From Puffinus mauretanicus (lineage: Eukaryota > Chordata > Aves > Procellariiformes > Procellariidae): a stretch of 64,000 nt of DNA. Within the stretch, counting starts at the first letter, position 1. The number at the start of each line of letters is the position of its first letter. The notes under the pieces are model-generated. The model was not told the origin of the DNA. It saw nothing but the letters and a program-made list of their open reading frames with translations, and ran no database searches. Position numbers and translations under genes: made by a program. The stretch lies in the NCBI GenBank assembly GCA_023333565.1, contig JAJKFH010002581.1, positions 868,001 to 932,000 on the forward strand, given 5' to 3'. Below, piece by piece: positions 1 to 10,000 of this stretch.

Positions 1-574
1 AACAGGAAGGGTTTTTTTTAGCGTTTTTGATAAGTTATCATAAAAGAGACAACCAGAGGAGAAAAAGAAAAGAAAAAATCACATCAACTTGCATTCTAGT
101 CTGTTTCATAGCTGCTATGGGCTTATTTTGAAGACAAACTTGAGTAAGGAAGAAGCTGAACTTGATTTGAATTTTGGCAAATGTTTCCACACACCTAGAA
201 AGGAGGATTGAGTAGAGACTAGATTATCCACCTAGTGGCATAAGCAAAGTCTTGCAAGTAAACTAATTGGAATGTTCAAAACTCAGTCCGAGACTTCAGG
301 TAACTTTGAGAATGGTGCTAAGTACTCAAGGATTTAAAATTATTTTAAAAGCATTTAGACTTCTGTGTTGTTGTTTTATTTTAAACTTGAAGAAAGAAGT
401 TCTACTTTATTGATGCCTTACGAATTGTAGAAACAGAATAGTCTTGCAAAAATGAAAATGAGCAGGATTTCCTCTTCAGCAGTAGGATTCTTTCTCAAAA
501 TAAAATAAATTTCTTTGAAAGATAAAAGAAGGGTTATTTCAGCATTTTCATAGTTTTCTGCTTGACTTCCTCAG

Positions 575-701
575 GTATGGTTTGCCAGTTAACTTCCAGG
601 CAATGCTGCTTCAGCCTAATAAGAAAACAATGAAGAAACTGAGGGAGGTTTTGTATGACTTGTACAAACACCTTGACAGCAGTGCAGCAGCTATCATTGA
701 T
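575..701 (+). CDS. ATP6V1C1: ATP6V1C1 penultimate coding exon (V-ATPase V1 subunit C1)
   Basis: Subunit C of the cytosolic V1 sector of the vacuolar H+-ATPase, which bridges the V1 and V0 sectors and takes part in reversible assembly. The exon follows a pyrimidine-rich acceptor ending in AG at 573-574 and stops at a GTGAGT donor at 702-707. Its first base completes a codon from an upstream exon outside the window. It then encodes 42 residues beginning [14 protein letters not shown] and ending SSAAAIID, which I recognise as the highly conserved C-terminal part of subunit C1. No ATG-started reading frame covers it because it is an internal exon. Identification is from recall of the family sequence and is supported by the next exon and by BAALC downstream, as in human. 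Confidence 0.95.
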
Positions 702-1883
702 GTGAGTATTTTTGTAATTGCTACTCTCCTTCAATACTAGGTTTAGTTTAGAAAAAAAAAAAGTCTGTTGGCTTTATTAAAAAGCTGTGCTTCTCCGTAT
801 TCTCCATCATTCTGTCACAGTACAGAAAATTATGTCTCTGTATAAAAATGCCGCTTCTACTTTGTTTTTGCAAAGCAGATGGTATTTAAAGTTGCAACCA
901 ATGCATTTTATGAGCTGTCTGGTATAAAAGTCTTATGTAATTTCTTCTTACCGCATTCTTTCCTACTACCGATGGAAAGATATCTTATAGACTGCATACA
1001 TATTCATATCCTCAAAGAATTCAAAGTCAGCTTTGATCTGAAACTAGGCTTAAGGAACTGGAACACATTTCAGGTCTTTTTTGAGCCCAGAAGGAATACA
1101 TAAATTTTCCACAGTCTATGATAACACTGGCCTTAATACTGAAACAACTTTTTTTTTTGGTTGCATTGCTGTCTTTGTTTTTAAGTTAGTTGTCCTTCTC
1201 TACTGAAGGAGGCTGAATTGATGTCAAGATGGAGTCATCCTTTCCATCTGTAGAGGTCTCATTTTCATGTTTAAAACTGGTTTGCTGGGAGGCTTATTCT
1301 ACTAATTTGTTTTGTATTGAAAAGCAATATTTTTCATAGTTAAAGATTAACTAAAGATAGACCACACAATGAATTTAGCTGAATTTAAAAGGATTGAAAA
1401 TAATCTTTCTTAATGTTATATGTAATGTAATGTTTTTCCAAAATATTTCCAGGCCTTTTTGGGAAAGGGGATTTGAGACAATTAAGGTGAAAATTAAAGT
1501 TGCTGAACTTCATGTAACTTCCTGGATCACTCAGCACCCTATAACATTCTTTTCATAAACTGTCTGTGTTTAGAAGTACATAATTCCAGTACTTTTCCTT
1601 CCATTTAGTGGCGGTGTGTTTACTATAGCAACAGATATGAATTATTGATACAAAACTACTTAGATTTTGAAAAAGCACTTGTATTTCATTTTGAAAAATA
1701 CTGTTATTCATTTGTCAAAGTTCTAACTTGTCTGTTGCTTAAACAGTCACTCAAGCGTAAAAATTTAAGCTTGAAGTCTTGCCTGGCCCCTATTTGCTTT
1801 AAAACGTATATGAATGTTTCATCTACTTCTGAATAAGAGTCTGAATTGTAAGAGTATAACTGGTTTCAAAACTTTGTTTGCAG
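702..1883 (+). other. ATP6V1C1: ATP6V1C1 last intron
   Basis: Intron of 1182 bp between GTGAGT at 702 and an acceptor ending in CAG at 1881-1883. It is AT-rich. I see no repeat element or conserved reading frame in it; the short open frames at 879-1103 and 1645-1836 look random. Confidence 0.9.
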
Positions 1884-1979
1884 GCAACTATGGATATTCC
1901 AGGCTTAAACCTCAGTCAGCAGGAGTACTACCCATATGTGTACTACAAGATCGATTGTAATTTGCTGGAATTCAAGTAA
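1884..1979 (+). CDS. ATP6V1C1: ATP6V1C1 final coding exon (C-terminus)
   Basis: The exon opens in phase 0 after TTTGCAG and encodes 31 residues, from [16 protein letters not shown] to DCNLLEFK, followed by TAA at 1977-1979. The tail ending [12 protein letters not shown] is the characteristic C-terminus of V-ATPase subunit C1. The phase agrees with the previous exon, whose last codon (GAT, Asp) is complete. No disruption is visible, so this looks like the end of an active gene. The upstream exons lie beyond the left edge of the window. Confidence 0.96.
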   Translation, partial: ATMDIPGLNLSQQEYYPYVYYKIDCNLLEFK

Positions 1980-2490
1980 AAGTTCCCTAACATGACAATC
2001 TTCTCAGTGTTGGTGTAAACAAACAGAAGTGAGGTTGAAGTACAGTAATACTTTTAACACTCTACTAATCATATGCTTGCTTCTTATGTTAGGTGAATTT
2101 AACACACAGTGGTCCATCTCTAGACATTTTCTTTTTAAAGAACAGTGTAGGTAATCTGCTTTTAATCAATTATGTCTGTAAATGTATATTGAGAGAATTG
2201 AAGTATTTATAAACAGAGTGATTTATTTAAGGAAAAGCTCATTCCTCTTTCATATGGTGGTCTGTGTTAATTCCATTTACCATTGTTTATAAAAAAAACT
2301 TGTTTACAGAAGAATAGTGTAAATGTTCATGGCCATTTTGTTCATTTGATTTAGCAGATACAATTGTGTTAACGTTGTTGAACTGTGATGTAAAGTATGT
2401 AAAATTGGTATGAAATTGTGCTTTCTGAATGGTTTAAAATCAAAGCACTGTAAACACAGGAAAAAATAAACATACCTGTGCAAACGTGTC
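1980..2490 (+). other. ATP6V1C1: ATP6V1C1 3' UTR (minimum extent)
   Basis: AT-rich sequence follows the stop codon. A canonical AATAAA at 2465-2470 is followed within 30 bases by GT-rich sequence (around 2476-2500), which fits a cleavage site near 2485-2495. The true 3' UTR may be longer through more distal signals; the end is inferred. Confidence 0.55.
2465..2470 (+). terminator. Candidate polyadenylation signal AATAAA for ATP6V1C1
   Basis: This is the clearest canonical hexamer after the stop codon, about 490 bases downstream, and is followed by a GT-rich stretch. Its use has not been shown. Confidence 0.5.
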
Positions 2491-3924
2491 ACTTGTACCA
2501 CGTATAACTGTAGATACATGTGTCTAAACTGAAGCAATGTATTAAGTCTTAAAACCAATGCTACATCCTGCATGCAGTGGTACAGAAATGCAATTGACTT
2601 CAGCACAAATACTTTTAAGAGATGCAGGTATTCCTTTTGCTTTGTGCAGAAATGCTAAAGTATGTTGTTTGGTGAGCAAACCTATGTATGAATGTTTTTC
2701 ATGTTTATATCTTCATAACTCTAAAGAAAAGAACTGAGATGATTATTGGGAAGATGGGAGTAACCTGTGATGCTAACAAGCTAGGCCGATATAGAATTTT
2801 TTGATAATTCTTTGTTCTTTTCAATCAGTTGAAGCTTAGGACTACTTTATGGCTTTGAATGTACTAGTAGATGCTTGCTTTTTTTTTTTTTTTTTGCAGC
2901 ATCCTTTCTACAATACAGGGAATATGACAGCTTCCTTTTAATGTGTATAGGAGGGGTTGTTTATTTCAGTAGCAGTTATCACAACTATTACAACTGTTCT
3001 ACATATTTCAGTTGCTAAATATGTGGTAAAAACTGCAGTACCTTTTAAAACTGACTTGAATTAAGACTGAGACTGGAGGAGCACTGATTTGTCAAAATTA
3101 GTATTTGAAGTACTAGATTTTTTTCTAATTTGGTCCCTAACTGAAAATACCAGTACTGTGAATCTAAGCAATGTAGAGCTTTCAGCTATAGAATCTCTAA
3201 TCGTGAACCAGAAGCACTTTTGAGGAATTTGCTGTCTTTGATAAGCCAACATTGAGATCTCTAATTATTAAAAGAGAAGGCTAGCTTTTGAGTGTAAGAG
3301 TTGCATCTAGTTACTGATAATGAAATGGGATTTGAAGTCCATAAAAAAAATATTTACTGTGTAAAATTATATTTGCTTTTCTTACTATTTTTATAGGTAA
3401 AAGGGGAAAGAGTGAGACCAAGTGTTCAGTTGTACTCACACTTCCATGCTCTCTCACTTCCTTACAGAAAATAACAGCTGCTTACTGTGTTGACCAGGTT
3501 GTTAAAGTGTGTGAGCAAGTGGAAGAGGTTTTCCCCTTTATCACCCAGCTTCGCCCCTTCCACTGGCTTTCGTTATTACTATGTACAAAGATAGTCGTCT
3601 TGGTTCTGAGCCCACTGTGACTGAGATAAACTACTTAGGGGTAAAGAGTTGGTTTTTTTTTTTTTGGTCCACTGGAAGCATTTAATCCGGCTTCCCTGAT
3701 CACAGAAGAAATCAGGCTAAACTGTTGTCTGTTCTTCATCTTAGCTCTCTTTTGATTTTGTTTTGAAAGCCTTTCTACAAACAAGTGCAGTGTAAAGGCT
3801 TAGGATTCCAGTAAGTACTGTACAAACTGCTTTGCTGTATACTTTTCCCTGTTCAAGGTACCTAGTGCCTGCTAAATCAGCACTAGATTCTTCTCAAATG
3901 AATGGAAGCAAGAGGCAGTTGGAC
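2491..3924. other. Intergenic or distal 3' UTR, no gene seen
   Basis: AT-rich unique-looking sequence. It contains a run of about 17 T at 2879-2895 and another at 3651-3665. A longer ATP6V1C1 3' UTR could extend into it. Confidence 0.5.
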
Positions 3925-4535
3925 AATAGAATGACACCACCATCCAAGGTGAGGGAAGCAGTCAATGTGCTGAAAGACAGGTTTGCTGCTCAGAGGGATG
4001 TGGATATGCTGGAGAAATGGGCTGACAGGCACTGCATGCACTTCAGCAAAGAGAACTGCGAAGTCCAGTGCTTGGGGAGGAATAACCCTTATGCACCAGT
4101 ACAGGCTGGGGTAGCAGCTCTGCAGAAAAGGACCTTGTTGCAGTTGCACTTGTGGCAAAGGCCAACTTTGTCCTGTTCTTAGTAAGACAGTAGCCATCCT
4201 TCCCCAATATTTGGCACTTGTGAGGTCACGTCTGGGCTCTGTAGTACAAGAAATGAAGTCCCACCATGGAGGAAGTCCAGTGGAGGCTACACAAGCTTGT
4301 CAGGGGGCTGGAGCATGTGACACCACGACATAGTGGGAGAATTGTGTCTCTTCATACTGGGGAAGAGACAGAGAGAAAGCAAAGGGCAGATGTTACTGGT
4401 ATTTACAACTGCCTGAGCAGAGGATACAGAGAAGGTGGAGCCTTCTGATGTGCCTGAGCACTTCTCAAAGGTACATGGTAATAAGATGAGAGGCAGAGGA
4501 CACAAGTTTGAATATGGGAAATTCTCATTAGAGGC
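3925..4535 (+). mobile_element. Old CR1 LINE fragment (RT end and 3' region)
   Basis: Translation of 3832-4182 gives a degraded stretch of CR1 ORF2 C-terminal to the RT core: MLEKWADRHCMHF, then a cysteine-containing segment, then a GRNNPYAP motif, matching the usual CR1 region after the FADD box. Downstream, 4290-4530 resembles the CR1 3' part (remnants of the stretch about lines ending in short dips of GACAAGGGGCAA-like sequence). The copy is heavily diverged and has lost its frame. It stops exactly where an LTR begins at 4536. Confidence 0.7.
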
Positions 4536-5160
4536 TGTGGTGGGTTCACCTTGGCTGGCTGCCAGATACCCACCCAGCTGCTCTCTCACTACCCCTGTTC
4601 AATGGGACGGGGTAGAAAACAAGGTGAAAAAGCTCATGGGTTGAGATAACGACAGGGAGATTGCTTACCAATTACTGTCACAGGCAAACCAGACTTGACT
4701 TAGGGAAGATTTTGTTTATTGCCAATTAAAATAGATTTGGATGGTGAGAAGTAGACAAGAAATAAAACATCTTATCCCCCTTATTTTTTCTGAGGCTCAA
4801 CTTCACTCCTTTGTTCCCATCCTCCTTCCTTCTGCCTAGTGGCACAGAGGGATGGGGAATGGGGGATTATGGTCAGTTCATAACAGTTCTTCTCTGCTTC
4901 ACCTTCCTCCTTACACTTTTGCCCTGCTCCAGCATGGCTCCTTCCGCAGGCTGCAGTCCTTCAGGATAAACCTAGTCTAGCATGGGTCCTCTGTGGGCCA
5001 CATTTCTCTCAGGGCATGTCCACTTGGTCTGACTTGGATCCTCCAGCGGCTACAGTGTGGGTATCTGCTCTGGCATGGACTTCTCTATGGGCTTGCAGGA
5101 CAATACATGCTCCACTGTGGTCCACTCTATGGGCTGCAGGGAAATACCTGCAGCGCATTT
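4536..5160 (-). mobile_element. Solo ERV LTR or LTR remnant
   Basis: It starts TGTGGTGGGTTCACC at 4536 and continues with motifs that I recall from an avian ERV LTR family: GGGTTGAGATAACGACAGGG near 4638, and TTTATTGCCAATT near 4715. From about 4925 to 5145 it carries several diverged copies of a block of the kind GCTCCAGCATGG...GGGCTGCAG, typical of that LTR. By analogy with the other LTRs here, its transcriptional orientation should be minus. The right end is diffuse (5145-5290). No internal viral sequence is attached, so it is a solo LTR or a truncated copy. Family assignment is from memory. Confidence 0.6.
4925..5145. repeat. Diverged sub-repeats inside the LTR
   Basis: Four imperfect units of about 40-50 bp are visible. 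Each has a GCTCCAGCATGG-like half followed by GGGCTGCAG-like sequence, near 4928, 4975, 5066 and 5108. Confidence 0.5.
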
Positions 5161-5281
5161 CCTTTCAGTGATGCATCTAGACTGGAGTTATCTGTGGCTG
5201 AACAGACTCAGAATTGCTGTTTACAAAGAAGGGAAGATTACAGAGTATTAAATGTTAGTGACCAGCCGTGGAATAGGTGAT

Positions 5282-5849
5282 GTCTGATACCATTGGGCTT
5301 TCCTAGTGGTGAAGAGAGATACTTTGGATACAGGGGGTGGGAGTTAGTCTGGGTTAGATTTGATTTATAGGGAAAGGCTAGAGCCAAAACCTTCTCTCTT
5401 TGCAGTTTATTACATTTCTGTGGTTGTTAAAAGATTTCTGGCAAATGGAACAGGGTTTGAACTGTGTAGAAATGGAAAACTTTCATTCTGTTTCTGAGAA
5501 GCATGCCAGGTGATTAAGATAGAAAGTAATTTGTGGAAGAAATGAAGAATGTAGTCTACTCTGGAATGTGAGGAGTATAGGAATTTTATTTTTATTATAA
5601 TAAGTAACTACAGATGATTTATGTCCTAATAGGAAAAGCAGGCATAATGGATGGTCACAATTTACATGTCTGTCATCAAAATCAGACGGGGAGACAGTGC
5701 TGCACAGCAGAAGTAGCTAAAATAGCAATGTACTAATATTTAATAAATTTAACATAGATCTTGAAATGCTGATGGATATCATTTGAAAACTGACAAATAA
5801 AACCACAAATGAACTTGTTGGAAGAAACCAAACATCGCTCTGTCTTGAA
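5282..5849. other. Spacer, no gene seen
   Basis: Unique-looking AT-rich sequence between the LTR remnant and the next CR1 fragment. No reading frame or repeat is recognised. Confidence 0.4.
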
Positions 5850-6660
5850 GAAGGGCAAGAAGAGGATCTGGGGACATACTGTCTGGTCAGCCTCACCTTG
5901 ATCCCCTGGAAGATGATGGCGCATTAAGGCCAAGATGGTGATTAAGGGTAGTCAGTGTGGATTTGTGCCTTACCAATCTGCCTTCTACAATGAGATGACT
6001 AGCTCAGTGGATGAGAGGAGAGCAGTGGATGTTGTTTGTCTTGACTTCAGCGAGGCCCTTGACACTCTCCTATGGCATCCTCATTGACGAACTGATAAAG
6101 TACAGATTAGGTAAATGGACAGTGAGGTGGACTGAAAACCAGACGAACTGATGGGCTCAAAGGCTTGCAATCAGTGGCATGAAATCCACCCAGAGGCCAG
6201 TTACTAGTGCTATACTCCAGGGGTTTATACTGGGGCCAATATTGTTTAGCATTTTTATTAATGACGTGGGTCATGGGACAGAGCATACCCTCACCAAGTT
6301 TGCTGGCGGTACAAAACTGGGAGGAGTGGCTCATACACCAGATGGTCCCCCACTTGGAGGGCCCTCAATACACTGGAGAAATGGGCAGGCAGGAGCCTCA
6401 TGAAGTTCAACAGAGGGAAGTGTGAAGTCCCGCATCTGGGGAAGAATAACCCCATGTACCAGTACAGACTGGTGGCCAACTGGCTGGGAAGCAGTTTTGC
6501 AGTAAAAGGACCTGAGGCTCCTTTTGGAAAAGAAGTTGAGCATGAGGCAGCTATGTGCCCTTGCAGCAGAGAAGGCCAACAGCATGCCTTAGGAAGAGCA
6601 TTGCCAATGGGTCGCGGAGGGTGATCAGTCCCCTCAACTCAGCACTGATGAGACCACATC
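5850..6660 (+). mobile_element. CR1 LINE fragment, RT region, + strand
   Basis: The DNA begins with a remnant of the KKGKKEDPGNYRPVSL region (near 5850). It passes through a degraded LDFSEALDT segment near 6040 and an LQGFILGPILFSIFINDV segment at 6210-6270. Around 6290 a [13 protein letters not shown] box is altered to FAGGTKLGG. It ends with CTCAACTCAGCACTGATGAG at 6634-6653. Multiple frameshifts and stops make it a dead, old copy. The order of motifs is that of the CR1 RT domain. Confidence 0.82.
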
Positions 6661-7005
6661 ACGGAATGACAGTAGTTGAGGTTGGCAAGCACCACTGAAG
6701 ATCATCTCGTCCACCCCCTGCCTTGCTCAAGCAAGGTCGGCTGGAACAGATTGCTCAGGACTGTGTCCACTAAGGTGTTGAAAATCTCCAAGACCGGACA
6801 CTCCACAACCTCTCTGGGCAACCTTCTCTGGTGTTCAAACACACGTGCAGTGTAACTGCTTTCTTATGTTTAGACAGAATCTGCTGTGTCTCAGTTTGTG
6901 CCCATTGGGCACCCCTGAGAAGAGTCAGGCTCCCTCTTCTTTACATCCTCCCATCAGTTATTCATAAACATTGGTAAGATGCTCCTGAGATGACTTATTT
7001 TCTTG
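6661..7005 (-). mobile_element. CR1 LINE 3' end, - strand
   Basis: The text ACGGAATGACAGTAG, then GAGGTTGGCAAGCACC, then GATCATCTCGTCCACCCC is the reverse complement of the CR1 3' end. Further CR1-like blocks follow at 6804-6835 (CACAACCTCTCTGGGCAAC) and 6893-6965 (TTTGTGCCCATTGGGCACC). The fragment abuts the + strand CR1 copy at 6660/6661, so the two lie in opposite orientation with their 3' sides facing each other. Confidence 0.8.
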
Positions 7006-10000
7006 GTCAGAGGGTGGCGAGTGCCTCTGCAGTATTCAAGCACTTGCTTCTCAGGCTGCTTTTCTTTTAAGGAATATAGCAGTTAAACATGGCAATCCAC
7101 AGTGACCAGCAGATGCGAGATCTTTGGTTTGTTTCTTTTTTTTTTTTTTAAATATAATAGCATTTTGAAAGGCTTAGCTTTTAAATCTCTGTGTTGTTAG
7201 TTTAATTTTCATAAAGATAATGATTTTGAAAGCTTTTTGGAAGATAAATGCATCTATGTTCTGCTGAACTATTTAGATACAGAAAAACATTGCATGCAGT
7301 GACTGGTTCCTGAGCAGAAGTGTTTAGAAGGGAACTTCTTCCCAGATACCTTGAGTTTGGGTTTTTTGGCAGAATTCCCACTGCAGAAGGGATGTTTAAA
7401 TTCTGCTCCGTCGCTTATGTCACAAATGCGGTGTTTGTCTTCCACCTTACTGGGACTGGATTCTTAGAGTGAAAGACTCTAACGTTTGCCAGCAGCTTAG
7501 TATTTGTCTCAGGCAGACAGTGTATAGTTTATCTTATACTCACTTAAATATCTTTAAGAGCACAATATGTGATATGGGTCATAAGCAAATGGCATCATCC
7601 TTCACTTTGTGGGGATGGGATCCCCGCTTGGGATCTTTTAATGTTGCTTCGGTACAAACAAATGAACTCGGTCACTTTCTGTACTATGGCATTAACTGCA
7701 AGAATCATGGATAGAGTAAATCGTGAATATTTCGTCTTGCAAAAGTCTGGGTTTTGTGTATCACCAAGAAGCTCACATTTTGTAGGGTCAGGGGAAATAC
7801 AAGTGTAATATTTGAATTCCTGCAACTTCATTGAGTTGAATGTGGTTTTCCTGAGGTTCATTTGAGTCCATAAGCAGATTATTGCAATGTTATATTTCCC
7901 CGAGACTTTGGGACTAGATGGTGGTGCTGGTGGGACCTGAGAAGCTGCGGTTGTTTGGATGCTTTTGGAGAGCCCTGCAAAGGACAGAGCCAACGGGAAA
8001 ACTACAGGGAAGGTAAGTTAAGAAAAGTATGTGCTGGAGAGCCAGCTTTGAATAGACGACTGCACTTTTACATTAAAGAGTTACAAAAAGAAGAATGAGC
8101 GTGCACAATGTCGTAGGGCTGTTTGCTATTTATTGACCCCAGTATTGCTCTTCTAAAAAATGTGGTGGTTTTAGCTTTTGTCCTATGTAGGCTCATTAAA
8201 AACCTCTCCCGTCTTACAATATGTCTGTGTGAGCAGTCTCTAACGAATTGTTCTGATTGTCTTCAGAAATGAAATCTTTATTTTTCACCTCTAGAGAGCG
8301 ATCTCGAGCTACTTTCAAAAAGCTGCCGGGGCAAAACTCTCACGAAGCCTTTGCTGAATGATTTGGGTTTGAACTGAAGTGTTTGATCTTTTAATGATTT
8401 TATCTCGTGGTCTCACAATACCAAGGAAATTTTTAATATTGTCCATAATTATTATGCTTTGCTTCCCCGTACTCCCTAGAGATTCATATGGTGCCGTGCA
8501 CATGTTCAACCTCTCACTGAAGAGCCTGAAGAGAAGCGATTGACATGTCCTCACAGTGGAACAGAATTCTGGTGGACTTAGAATTGCTACTTAAAATTGT
8601 ATATGTCTAATTTCAGATACATTAGGAGATTTCAATATTTTAAAAGGGATTTTTTGACTACACTGTTTACTATTTCTGTTGATTTTACCAAATATTACAT
8701 GAAGGGATTGTTAGGGATCACGTCCTTTTTCCATCAAAGCAAAAGTCTTCAACTTTCAACCTTCTGTACTACCTCCTTTTGCAATATACAACCCTGCTTC
8801 ACACCCACGGCAACACAGGGAAAAGACAGTGATCCTGCAGCTGAAGGCTGTAAAACATTGTTGCTGGCCTTTTAATCTTTTTCTCTTTTTTTAAATAGAT
8901 TTCTGAATTTTTTGATGTGTGAAAATATTCTATAGTTCCTGACCTATCAAGTTTTCCTCCCACAACAAACTTAGATTTTAAGTTAAATATTCAAAATGTA
9001 GGGTTTTGATAACTTCTGATAGAGCCTGTCAGAGGCTTGCTTTCTCTTTCCAGACTCTTCGGGAGAAATTCATGGTCTCTGGGGACAGAGGCACTGTGGA
9101 CACCATTACATGGTTACTTTATTCTTGCATACATCTGTTTTGCCATTCTCTACCTTGTGTCAGTAATAGTGTCAGTCCAAGGCAGATCTGCCAACTGGTC
9201 CAGCTGAAACCCACTGGTTTTCCCACGTACCGGTTACCTGCTTTGGCTAACAGAAAAGAGAAAAACTGTTTTCAACTTAACTTCATCTGTAAACATGATG
9301 GAGAAAGCAATTGTAAGAACAAACGTCGATCTGGGATACACGGAACAATCTCACCCGGTAACGACCCGCTTTCCACACCGGAGCAGCCAAGGGCAACGGC
9401 TTAGCCCTGCTTGCTCCCCAGTCTTGTTCTGCTCGGTCATATCACCTTGGCTGCACCACTCTCTCGTAGGTCATTGCAGGCTCCTTACTGAATCTCTTAG
9501 TTCTTTGTCCTTCTGCTACTCTGACTTTTCCGTCTTCCCCTTCCTCTCACTCTTTTACACTCTTCCACTGCTCCCTTCCCTTTTTCCTCTTGGATTTATA
9601 AACTGCCACTCTACCAGAGGCTGCAGTTTTGAATGTTTTTATGTTCCTAAGCAATATTCTTCTCTCTTCTCAGCAGCCTGGTTTTCTTTCAGTATCTGCA
9701 ATCCCCACTTAGTTGCCCTAAATTCAGATGCATCCTTGTCTTTATCTCCCATAGCTAAACAACAACCTAACTTGCCAAATTCACCCATGTTGAAGTTTGT
9801 AGACATTAATAAAACTATTTCTTGGACAATACTATTTCAGAATTGGTTATATTTCACAATGTACTTGTTGACTCTGTTGTTACAAGAAACTTGTAATCTG
9901 CTCGTAAAGGCTTATCCAACCTGGACCAGGCGCTGGAGCACATGACTTGAGGCCCATCGTGCTGCAGCAATCATCAATGTTCCAAAGCATTAGAAGACAA

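Noticed and set aside
7595..7993. 132-codon open frame on - strand
   Set aside because: No motif, membrane pattern or similarity that I recognise; it lies in AT-rich intergenic DNA.
9295..9945. 216-codon open frame on + strand, partly overlapping a 132-codon frame at 9006-9404
   Set aside because: No recognisable domain; the composition (Ser, Leu, Phe, Pro) follows a pyrimidine-rich strand, and there is no sign of splice sites in phase. Probably chance.
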